This document shows, one piece after another, positions 14,935-26,900 of a DNA stretch of 64,000 nt. A model generated the notes under the pieces. That model made no database searches and was not told where the DNA came from. It was given only the letters and a program-made list of their open reading frames with translations. The DNA is taken from the NCBI GenBank assembly GCA_946902875.1, contig OX336359.1:1-64000 (forward strand), given 5' to 3'. Position 1 is the first letter of the stretch, and the number at the start of each line of letters is the position of its first letter. The DNA is from Nematopogon swammerdamellus (taxonomy: Eukaryota > Arthropoda > Insecta > Lepidoptera > Adelidae). A program made the position numbers and the translations under genes.

Positions 14935-17900
14935 AAAAAAAATAGTTGGCTCACGTATGTCGGGGAGGGAGTCACCAGGCGGCGTCGCGTCCAGGTGAAC
15001 GAGCAGCGCGCACAGCAGCAGCGTCGCCACGCAGTAGAGCAGCAGGCGACGCTGCGCCTGCGCTGCGTCCCACCAGAACGACATCAGCACCAGCGCCATC
15101 ACGCCTACACACACACGCCACCTCACTTACACAACCGTCGCGTCCAGGTACGCGAGCAGCGCGCACAGCAGCAGCGTCGCCGCGCAGTAGAGCAGCAGGC
15201 GACGCTGCGCCTGCGCTGCGTCCCACCAGAACGACATCAGCACCAGCGCCATCACGCCTACACACACACCCCACCTCACTTACACAACCGTCGCGTCCAG
15301 GTGCGCGAGCAGCGCGCACAGCAGCAGCGTCGCCGCGCAGTAGAGCAGCAGGCGACGCTGCGCCTGCGCTGCGTCCCACCAGAACGACATCAGCACCAGC
15401 GCCATCACGCCTACACACACCCCCCACCTCACTTACACAACCGTCTTGTAACTACTGCAATCATGTTAAACCGGTGGCGTTTTGGATGAACAAGAGAGGA
15501 CTTAGTTGAAATTTAATGAGTATAGATACAGTGCAATGGTCATATAATTTTTAGTTTAGTGGTCTATGGACTTCAACAAAAACATGTTGACCTCTATCAC
15601 CACTCTAGCAACGAATAGTGATTTGCCGGACAACATTCGAAAATATCTACGTAGATATCGCAGATAGCGCAGCACACGTAGAGCGCTAGCGAGTCGGTCA
15701 CCTTACCGTCAGGGATGTCAGCTCCACTACTCGGTAGCGAGGAGATCGTGAGGAGTGTTAGAATGTGTAGAGAAGGAGGAGCGGAGGTGACTGGGTACCG
15801 ACAGACTAGCGGCGTGTAGAGCAGCAGGTGGCGCGCGCCGCGGCGCCGCACTTGCACCTGCAGCAGCAGTAGAGTGTTGGCGTGCCCGCCCGCGCCGCCA
15901 GCTCCACTACTCGGTAGCGAGGAGAGCGTGAGGAATGTTAGAATGTGTAGAGAAGGAGGAGCGGAGGTGAGTGGGTACCGACAGACTAGCGGCGTGTAGA
16001 GCAGCAGGTGGCGCGCGCCGCGGCGCCGCACTTGCACCTGCAGCAGCAGTAGAGTGTTGGCGTGCCCGCCCGCGCCGCCAGCTCCACTACTCGGTAGCGA
16101 GGAGAGCGTGAGGAATGTTAGAATGTGTAGAGAAGGAGGAGCGGAGGTGAGTGGGTACCGACAGACTAGCGGCGTGTAGAGCAGCAGGTGGCGCGCGCCG
16201 CGGCGCCGCACTTGCACCTGCAGCAGCAGTAGAGTGTTGGCGTGCCCGCCCGCGCCGCCAGCTCCACTACTCGGTAGCGAGGAGAGCGTGAGGAGTGTTA
16301 GAATGTGTAGAGAAGGAGGAGCGGAGGTGAGTGGGTACCGACAGACTAGCGGCGTGTAGAGCAGCAGGTGGCGCGCGCCGCGGCGCCGCACTTGCACCTG
16401 CAGCAGCACTAGAGTGTTGGCGTGCCCTCCCGCGCCGCCGGCTCCACTACTCGGTAGCGAGGAGAGCGTGAGGAGTGTTAGAATGTGTAGAGAAGGAGGA
16501 GCGGAGGTGAGTGGGTACCGACAGACTAGCGGCGTGTAGAGCAGCAGGTGGCGCGCGCCGCGGCGCCGCACTTGCACCTGCAGCAGCAGTAGAGTATTGG
16601 CGGCGGAGCGCTTGTGCCCGCCCGCGCCGCCGGCTCCACTACTCGGTAGCGAGGAGAGCGTGAGGAGTGTTAGAATGTGTAGAGAAGGAGGAGCGGAGGT
16701 GAGTGGGTACCGACAGACTAGCGGCGTGTAGAGCAGCAGGTGGCGCGCGCCGCGGCGCCGCACTTGCACCTGCAGCAGCAGTAGAGTGTTGGCGCGCCCG
16801 CCGCCGGCTCCGCACGTCACGTTCTCGTACGGGGAGAGCGCGGTGGTCGCCAGCGAGTAGCCGCTGCTCACCAGCTCCCACTCGTTGCCTACGAACCCGT
16901 TCTCCTGCAACCGCACGTACACACACTACCTACAGCTACTCTGCACACTGCACTCTCTTCACTACTCATTCGTTTCAAGCATATGTGTGAATGTAATAAT
17001 TTGTCTGTTACTTGCAATATGCAGTTATTGCCTCGAGTATATGTCGGTTGAGTGAGATATTATGTATGTGCAGAGAGTGTAGAGTGGTACTGACGCGTGT
17101 GTAGTGTTCGGTATCGCTGGTGTCCGCGGCGCCGCCGGCGGACTGCTCGATGTGTATCTGCTCGTGCATGTCCCAGGGCGCGAGGAACAGGTGGCAGTAG
17201 TGGGAGTCGCGCGGCCAGGCGGCGGCGGCGGCGGCGGCGGGGTCGGCGCACCAGCTCGCGGTCGCGGCGCGCATGCGCAGGCTCGCCGCACCCGAGTGCA
17301 CCACGCGCACCGGCTCCGCCCACGCGCTCGCCAGCGCGCCGATGCCCACCGAGCTGTACATCACATGCGTGCCACATCGCAAACTCTGCTTGCAGTAGTG
17401 AGCGTCCCCGGAACGTGACCCGGTGTCCCGAAGTGTCCCGCGATATAGAACCACTGCAACTCCATAGAAATGTCGGCTCCCTAAGTGTGTTCTATCGCTG
17501 ATTACATGGGAAGTGCTCGAAGGAGCTGTTTAACGCGATCTCGCCGTCCACTTTAATTTCACCTCCGCACCACGCGCACTGGGCACAGATTGCATCCCTA
17601 TTGCGTTGGGGTTGCGAATGTCATGTCGGCCCGACAGGTTCCTATTCACGCCCCTTTTGATGGACCCGAGACTGTACTTCGGCAGAAATATATGGGCAGG
17701 GAGAGCGTTCCAGAGTTTACCGGTTCTGTAGAGGACAGATCTGCAGAACCGGTTAGTACGCGACCGCGGTAAGTCCAGCGTGTAGGGATGCATACCCTCC
17801 CCGGTGCGCGTTGTGCGGAGGTGGAAAGGGGACGGCGGGATCGCGTTAAACAGCTCCTACGAGTACTCCTCATGGAATAAGCGATAGAATACACTTATGG

Positions 17901-20900
17901 AGCCGACATCCCTGCGAACTTGCAGTGATTCTAGACCGCGGGACACTTCTGGGTCACCCACTAGTCGCACGCCTCGACGTTGGATCGATTCCAGAGGCGC
18001 AAGCAGTTATTTCGCAGAGCCATCGCACAGGTGCGAGCAGTACTCCAAGTAGCAACTGATCTGCTATTTATACAAAAGTAGCTTTTGGTCCGGCGTGAAA
18101 TACCGTCGCACCTTATTGAGTACGCCCAGCTTTTTAGAAGCCAGCTTGGCCTTCCCCTCGATATGGCGAAGAAAGTTCAGGTCGTGCGACAGTTCAACTC
18201 CGAACACCCCGAGGTGGTCGCTTAATTTAAGCGACGTGCCTTGGAAGGCAGGTGCTGGTGTAAACGCCGCTCTCTTTGCACTGAACGCGCAATGTGTGTC
18301 TTGGAAGCGTTAAACTCGACCAAATTACTTCGGTCCATTCGGAAATAGAACCGGAGTGTGTGCTCATATGCGAATATTGTGAAATTCCAACGAAACTCTG
18401 GAATGCACTTCCTCCCGATGTGTATCCTTCAGTGTATGACTTAGGATCTTTCAAGAGAAGCGTAAAAAGGCATCTGTCACGCCGGCACGGCATTCGCAGC
18501 CCCCGTTCTAAACCGAATGCTTTTGGGCGTCGTCGGCTCAACAATCCATGCTGACGGCGCCAAGTGTCTCACGAATCAATAAAAAAAAAGATATTACATA
18601 CATACGGGTCGAATTGTCAATGTCCTGTTTTGAAGAATTCGGTTAAAAAATGGCCACAGTCAAACCAACACAAACAATAACTGTCTAACAATAGCTATCC
18701 ACTCACTCTCCAGCGTACCAGTACTAACCTTTAGTCACAGAGCACACCAGTCCACGCCCAGTCACTTTGTCACGTACTTCCTCGCTTGGATTAACTTGTG
18801 GCAGCACGTCCATATAAAGTCGGAATGAATATGTCTAGGATGTGTGTGTAGGTAATGTGTGATTGTGCGGACTGACTTGTGCACGTAGAACTCAGGCTTC
18901 CAGATCTCGCTCTGACGGAAGAGCAGGTCCGCGGTGGCGTTGTAGCGGTCCGGGTCCCACGTGAGCTGCTCGTCCTGCCACCTCTGCAACCCGCACACAC
19001 ACCCTCTGACTGGTCACTCACATCTGTCTGCGGGAGAGCGTATAGGCGTAGAGCCAGGGGGCACGAGAAAACCATTATACGCCCAATTACCCAACTAAAT
19101 AGGTCTGCCCCCCCCCCCCATCCTCCCCCGCCCGCGACGAAGGACGGTTTAGTCCCTCACCCACCTCTCTCTGGACCGTAGTACCTACAGCTGGTTCGAC
19201 GTGTAGCGTGAATTATAAACGAATTAAATTTCGCGGGTCAGTTTGGCGGTATATATAAATCTTTCAATATAATATATAAATCTTCCACTTATTATTTTTG
19301 CTTAGATGTAGTATGTTATAGTTAACGTAATTAAAGTTTAGTATATAAGTTAAGTGTATTTAAACAATATTAAAATAAAAGCTCGGTAAGTTTTCTTGCC
19401 CGTTTCTTCATATAAAGATTACATTGCTGAACGAGACAAAACAAAAATGATTATGAACAATACTGAATATGCACATGTTTCATATGGTGGAATAAACATC
19501 TCAATCTGGATCTACATTACAGTACTTATAGAGGATATTGTTGTGCTAGCTGGACTCGAGTTGCTCCTGCATGCCTGGCCGGTGCCGCGCCGGTGCCGCG
19601 CCGGTGCCGCGCCGGTGCCGCGCCGGTGCCGCGCCGGTGCCGCGCCGGTGCCGCGCCGGTGCCGCGCCGGTGCCGCGCCGGTGCCGCGCCGGTGCCGCGC
19701 CGGTGCCGCGCCGGTGCCGCGCCGGTGCAGCGCCGGTGCCGCGCCGGTGCCGCCCCGGTGGCTACTGACAGTGTTGTAGTCACGGTTGTAGTTTTATTTG
19801 TTTTGTTTGGCATCTTCTGTTCATAATGTGTGACCACATTGCAAGATGTCATCAATTTTATTATTGTTTCGAATTTTCTTAAATTCTATATTTTACTAAC
19901 TCACAACCTAATTGAATTGTTTTTAATTCGAAAGAACTCGTCGAAACCTTTCCAATGAGCACTCGATCACGACCGCAGGATGAAAAAGTCATAAATGTTA
20001 TCTTTAAAAGTTAAGAAAACACATACAATTTGAGCCTAAAACAAAGACGATCGGGTTAAGGGTTTGCCCTGTAGCTCAACCTTTCTGAAAAAAGAAATTC
20101 ACAGATTTCGTGCCTCACACGAATATCGAGCACATTGCAAATTAATCTACGGAATTCGAAAAAATATTGTCGCTGAGCGACACGAGAAAGTCGGGATAAG
20201 GAAAAGGTTAGTTGGGTTCTGATGATGGAGCCGGAAGGAAGCCATAGGAACTCCTAAACTACACATGATAAGCAAATCGTGTTTGGGCTCGTTGGATTTG
20301 TCTTCGCAAGTACTCTTGTCATATATGATGTCCAGGGTCCTGATGATGGAGCCGGAATGAAGCCATAGGAACTCCTAAACCACACATGATAAATCGACCG
20401 TGTTTGGGCTCATTGGATTTGTCTTCGCAAGTCATACGTTATTTCCAGGGTCCTGATGATGGAGCCGGAAGGAAGCCATAGGAACTCCTAAACTACACAT
20501 GATAAATCCACCATATTTGGGCTCGTTGGATATAGGAATATAGGAATAAGGTTAGGTTAGAAGATGGGTCGCATTGAAAACGAATTTAACAAAATAAAAA
20601 AAAAATATTACATTTATATATTTTTTATTATTTTTCAAATACACAAGCAGCTTAAAAAATGTAAACTACAATTTAGACAGAAAAAGAGATAAGCTTGACA
20701 TTATTTCTAACTAAAGTAACAAATTAATAAATATAAAATATAAAAATATTATATAAGGATATAGAAGATAAGAATATAGGTTAGGTTAGGTTAGAAGATG
20801 CGTCGCGTAGCGACGCATCTTCTAACCTATCCTATATTCCTATATCCAACGAGCCCAAATATGGTGGATTTATCATGTGTAGTTTAGGAGTTCCTATGGC

Positions 20901-23900
20901 TTCCTTCCGGCTCCATCATCAGAACCCAACTAACCTTTTCCTTATCCCGACTTTCTCGTGTCGCTCAGCGACAATATTTTTTCGAATTCCGTAGATTCAT
21001 TTTCAATGTGCTCGATAGTCGTGTGAGGCACGAAATCTGTGATTTTTTTTATGTAAACCAACATGGGTGGCTGTGTTGAGGGACCAATATACAGTTGACA
21101 GAGCCAAAAACACCTCTCTTTGCGAAACCACGCTCAGTGAGGCGCCATGCCAGCGGATATTCGGAGTGTTACTAGACTGTCTAGCCCGTTGATACGACGT
21201 TTGAAGACACCCAGTTAAAAGGATTCGGGAAACACACACTCGCCGGGAGACAGTTCCACACCCTAGCTGTGTGACAAAGAAACGATTTTGAGAACCGATG
21301 GGTTCTCAAAAGCCCAATGTCAGCAACAAACGGGTGCTCAGTTTCTCTGCGGCGAGTGCTGCGAAGATAGGTTGGACGGCAAGGAATAAGGGAAGCAAAT
21401 TTCTCCGAGCAGCGTCCATGATAGTACCTGTAGTACAGACTGAGTGACCCTACAAATCGTCTGTGACTGAGAGACTCCAGATCATCAGTCAGTTTCGGGT
21501 CTTCCACCAGACGGACGGCTCGGCGCTGTATTGAATCCAAGGACGCCAACAGATACTGGGAGCTGCATTCCCAAATGTGGCTACAGTATTCCATCACCGG
21601 CCTAATGTTCGATTTGTACAATTATGATTTACAAGCTGTGCCCGCGGCTCCGCCCGCTCTCATATTTCACTTCACTGCTAACCTCATAAGCTATTTAGCG
21701 TGATAGTAAGTAGCCTATAGTTGATGGGAAGAATCAAGCTATCCGTAGAATTTTGTTTTATTAAAATCGGTTCAGTGGTTCTTGAGTTATAAGCGGACAG
21801 ACAGACACTCAGACAGACAGAAAGCAGACGTTGGATTTTATTATAGGTAAGGATGTATGACGTACTAGTAATAAAAGGATTCTTTATATATATACCGCAA
21901 GATTCCGCTCGTACATTTTAGGGTCCGTATCCATACTGAAGCCTATCACTAAGCCTATGTCGTCAGTCTGTATGTCCGTCCATTTTATTAACAAATAATA
22001 AAAAAAACAAAAAGTTACAATATAAGCGCACCCCACAAGAAATATACTGAGATTCGATCAGTACGCATTCACGCTACTTAACAATAGATACAAATATCAA
22101 AACTATACAGGCATGGTATAGATAGAGGATCTAGGGAGCCCTCCGTCACGGATCGTCCATCCATCCATCCTTGCCGTCGGAACTCGCAACTAGGGCTTAC
22201 GCAAAATGTCGAGTTGTTTGTAAATGCGCTACACACACACTCACCGCTCCACTATCTATGTATGTAGTGGAGCGGATCCACTACTCACTAGCACTACATA
22301 GACTAGTAGCTACACGGATTAGGAGCTGATTGGGCGGCGGAAGTCGCTCGAAACGGGAATATGTGACCGACAGTACAAAGCGGTTTTCTTCAGAAGCATT
22401 CGATAGACACGTCGCTCGAGCGGCGACAAAGAGAATCCGCCGCGGAACATTACGGAAGCCGCGTCAGACTCCCCCCCCTCCCCTAATTGTGGACGACCGG
22501 CCATCTCCTCCGCTCCCCCTGTATCTACTGTATGCGGGGGCGCCTAGGGCGGCATACAACTAAGATTTAATTCTACCGAGACAGCGTTTCTTAAAACGAA
22601 GTAATCGGAGGGAGCCTCCGGGAGGGCGCGAGCTCACTAGCTGCGCTCGCTCGACAAACTGCTCACACACAAACAGACAACGGAATCCTTATTTATTCTG
22701 AAATCATGCGAAAGTATCTGTACGCACGTACTCTATGCGCGTCCTTCAGACAACAACCACCACGACACATAGCAAGCATAGTCCTGCGCCGCCGCCGCCC
22801 CCGCCCCGCCCCCGCCCCGCCCCCGGCTCGGCGCGGAGGAGTCGGCAGGAAGACGCGCGCTTTCGAGTCTGCGAAGTTAGTTTTGCCAAAATGAGGAATA
22901 ATAATTGGAAACAGTCCCCTTCAACCTACCTAAGCTATAGCAACCTCCAGTGCAGATACCGGAGCGGAGTGTACAGCCTCCGCCCGCGCCGAGCGGACGC
23001 GGCCTCCAGCTGTTACTTATTATGTAGATATTTGGCAATTAAACAGAGAAGGTAGTCGGCGATGGCGTTCATTAAGCAGACGCTATCTCCAACTAGAGGA
23101 TAATTTATTTAAGATCGCAATCTATTCGAAATTCCGCCTTCACTTATCTGCCCGCCAGGACCCTTTAATTTGTCTTATAGCACGTACAGTCCGCGCGCTC
23201 GCTCACCCACCTCAACTCTATACTCTATACCTCAAACTCAACCTTCAACCATAGGAATAACAATAAAACATGGAAGCTTAAATATTCGCTCGATTTTGAC
23301 AAAAAGAAAGTCGTGCCCAATTGGGTGTGGCCTAGAAATTGTGTCCGGAGATCTGCTAATATTATTGTTAGCCCGGATGTGATATCATCTGAATGTGACG
23401 AAGCTGTGCCGTGTGTGCGTGTGTGCGTGTATGCGTGTGTGCGTGTGAGGGTGTGTGCGCGCGTGTGGCTAGGCACTTGCGCCAAGTATGCGGTGCAGGG
23501 GTTTGTAAGAGTCTACGGATACCTACACTCTACCACCCACTAATCAATACTAAATGTTTAACTTAAAAAAATATATTGATAGTAAGCATTATGGCAAGTG
23601 GAGCAGCTGTGAGTGTGTGCGCACTACACGCACATTTTCAGCGGCTTTTCACTTTCCCCGCTGCTCTGAAGATACTCTTCGAGTTGGAGGAATTCGGTTT
23701 GTACTTGAGTGTCGGTCGCACGCTCGCCGCTCGCTCGCTCCCTGCTAGTTCGCTTGCGGCCGCTCGCGAGCTCGCTCGTTCGGCTGCGCTGTGACCTCCT
23801 GTACCTTCCGATTCACTCGCTCAATCCAAATAACAGACAGATCAGTTAGCTCAATGAGCTCTGCGCGATGAAAATGCTGAATAGGTGAATGAATGGTTTC

Positions 23901-26900
23901 AACCTGATGTTTAGTGCCGAGAACAATGCAGTTTGAAAGGGTTCAAGACCAGCGTGTTTCTACAGGCTCAGTCATAAACTACAATTAAAACTTCATTAAT
24001 GTATGAAATGAAATACTTTTTGTTTAAAATATAATTAAATTAGCAATTAAATTTAGTTGTTTTTTTGTTATCTCTAATTCGCCATTGGTAGTTGGAACGA
24101 AAATTGTTACCGGAAGCTCCCAGACACCGACTCAACGCGCAAAAAATCACTGTATCGAAGACTATTCGACACACGTATTGATTGATTGATGATTACATCC
24201 TCGAAAGTTGCATAGCCAATGCTACCACTTATTATGCAAGTAGCGACGAATGAATACGGCCGGCATACTTGCACGGCTGACGGCGGCGCTCACACAAGTC
24301 TCAACACGACGACGTCCTCACTAGTGTCGTGATTAACAACTCGCCTCCGCGCCGCACAAAACTGATCACTACATACACTATGTACTTAGTGCTGTACAAT
24401 CCCACATCTCTGCCGGTAGGTACGCCCACTATTCCCGTGCGGGACATTGTGTCGAGCTTACGTCACGAAAGCTTTAACTGTAACAGTACAATGCATGGAA
24501 ACGTACCAGCATAATATTATTTTTTGTCGTCGCTCTATAAACGCATCGGTATAATATTTGTTGTGCTCTATAGACGTATAGGTATGTTTGTTTTCGCTCT
24601 ATAAACGCATCGGTATATGAATTGTGGCTCTATAATTGTATCTGTATAAGTAAGTATGTTGTCGCTCTATAGACGTGTCGGTATATTTGTTGTGCTCTAT
24701 AGACATATAGGTATGTTTGTTGTCGCTCTATAAACGCATCTGTATATGAGTTGTGGCTCTATAAACGTATCTGTATAAATGTCGAAGTGTCGATATATTT
24801 GTTGAGCTCTATGTATAGACGTATAGGTATATTTGTTGTGGCTCTATAAACGTATCTGTATAAATATGTTGTCGCTATATAGATGTATCGGTATTTTTTG
24901 TTGTCGCTCTATAAAAGTATCAGTCTATGGTCAATAAGAGCTGGCGTTATAGTCGTAGTAACAGTTGAAGCTACTCCTCACTCCCCCGCTCCGCAGCGCC
25001 GTTATCAATCATTAAGGAAACGTCTCACAGACATTAGGGCGTTAGTCCTTAAACAGTGTTTGATTAATCGCCCGAGGAGCGGATTTATAGCACAATAGGT
25101 ACTGAGTTAGCAGAAACCTCTTCAAACTTCTGCTTCTGTTGAACAGTCGGAACATTTTGATGGTTAAATAAATACGTAATAGCAGGACAAAGTAGTGAAG
25201 GATAAAGAATAAAAACGCGATAGAGTATAACCATTTCTCGTGTAATTTGTTGCGTGTTTTGCCATTCCAATAGGAAGAAAATCTGGATCCAGAAGCCTGC
25301 CGATACTGTCAAACGGATAGAGGGAGATTGGACATCACAGCACGCAGTCAGGCAGCAGACTTGAAGTCGACTGGAGGCACTCGACAGGCTTTCGTAGTAG
25401 CAGATGAACTACTGATCGGGCTGTTAAACATAATTTCGTCTAAAGATGTGTGTCCCATTGTTTTTGGACCGGGGCTTGTCGTTCCTCCAGGGAACAGTGG
25501 AGTATAGACAATTTGTCTGCGCATTTAGAATCAGTTTATATTCTGGTTAGGCTGGGCTAGGCTGTAGAGCTGTGAGGTAAAAGGTGAAGCGGTGTCATGC
25601 CCTCTGGCTCCACGTGTAGCTGCAGCTAATGTATGGGCTACTGCTCAGTTGTTCTGCCAAGCGATCTGTATTTATGCGAGGCGTATTTGATATCTCAACA
25701 ATGTGTTAAGTGGCGTATTATGGAATTGTTAATTACTCGTTATTCGCCACCTGTTGGTGTGCTAGTGAATCTGTCTGTCGTTTCTTCGTCGCGAAGCGAT
25801 GTAGAATATTATCGATCTTTATTATTCAGTTATAGGATAGGTGTCGCTATTCACCACAAGGCTATTGACCCACTAATATTACGTAGGACTTACTGAAATA
25901 TAACCACTTTTCTCATAAGTCACGCTTTCAAGTCCCGGGCCGACTTCGCCGCGCTCCTGTCTGTGAGGGCTCATTCTAATCCCTGCCTCGTTGTTTTAAT
26001 CCTCGTTTTGACAAAAGCTGTTGCAAATTAATTGACTTACCTGTTATTGTTGTGAGTTAGGTGGTCGGGACGGGACAGAACTCGAGCCGGAGCGACATAC
26101 ATCACGCGCGCTCCCCTCTCCGGCTCCGGCTAGGGGGCGACACTTTGGCACAATACTTTCAGTTGCTTAACAAATGTCACGTCTGTCGTGGGAGGACTTG
26201 ACGACAGCTCTTTTGACATTAAAAATGTCTTTTCGATCGCTTCAGTATAGCTCCGATTTCCAGCGAGAGTGCGCATTCGCCCTGGTGTCGTGCGTTTTAA
26301 GGCTACGTGCATATTTAGGATGTCAAATGACGTACGTCGATGATGATCGATGAGGACTACAAGATGGTGAAAAAAAAAAAAAAATTAAAAGAGTTTTTGA
26401 GAAAATCGAAAAAAATCGCTTAAAATAGCCGTTTTCAAAGGGTTTAAAAAGGGAACTTGTAAACATATGTCTAAGTATATATTTTAAACTTTTATATTTT
26501 TATACTGTAGATTGACTCAATATCTGGGGATGTTTTTAAATTTTTTTTAAAGAGTGAAACATTTTAGATTTATGATTTTTTTTATTTTCCGTTACGCGAG
26601 TTACGAGTCGTCGTTTATCTTGCAGTGTGAGTAGTTAAAATGGTTTTTGGTTATGCATATACTTGAAAATTAAGAATAATTTTTTTTTAATAATTTGTTT
26701 TTTATTTTTGGCAATTTTTGTAATATTTTCAAAATTGACATATTTCTTATATTTGAATACGCCCTGCCCTACACGTCATTTTCATATACCCGAAGGCACC
26801 CCGAAGGTCAAGTAATGCATGAGATCTGTGAATTTTTTTGTTAGTCTGATCGCGAAATAATACCTGATTGCCAGGCGCCTTGGAATAAGCCAGTGGCAAG

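Noticed and set aside
14946..15509. 187- and 164-codon plus frames near TM2
   Set aside because: Antisense of exon 9 copies.
15597..16922. 441-codon minus frame as a stand-alone gene
   Set aside because: Its start is exon 8 of the receptor and the rest is the in-frame 180-bp array in the intron; kept only as a finding.
19396..19826. [10 protein letters not shown] repeat protein
   Set aside because: Product of the 11-bp minisatellite in all frames.
20775..20800. Interstitial telomeric TTAGG tract
   Set aside because: Only two or three GGTTA units, and the same string occurs at the same place in each family A copy.
22330..23055. Possible coding exons in GC-rich frames
   Set aside because: Proline/arginine-rich low-complexity translation without splice or motif support.
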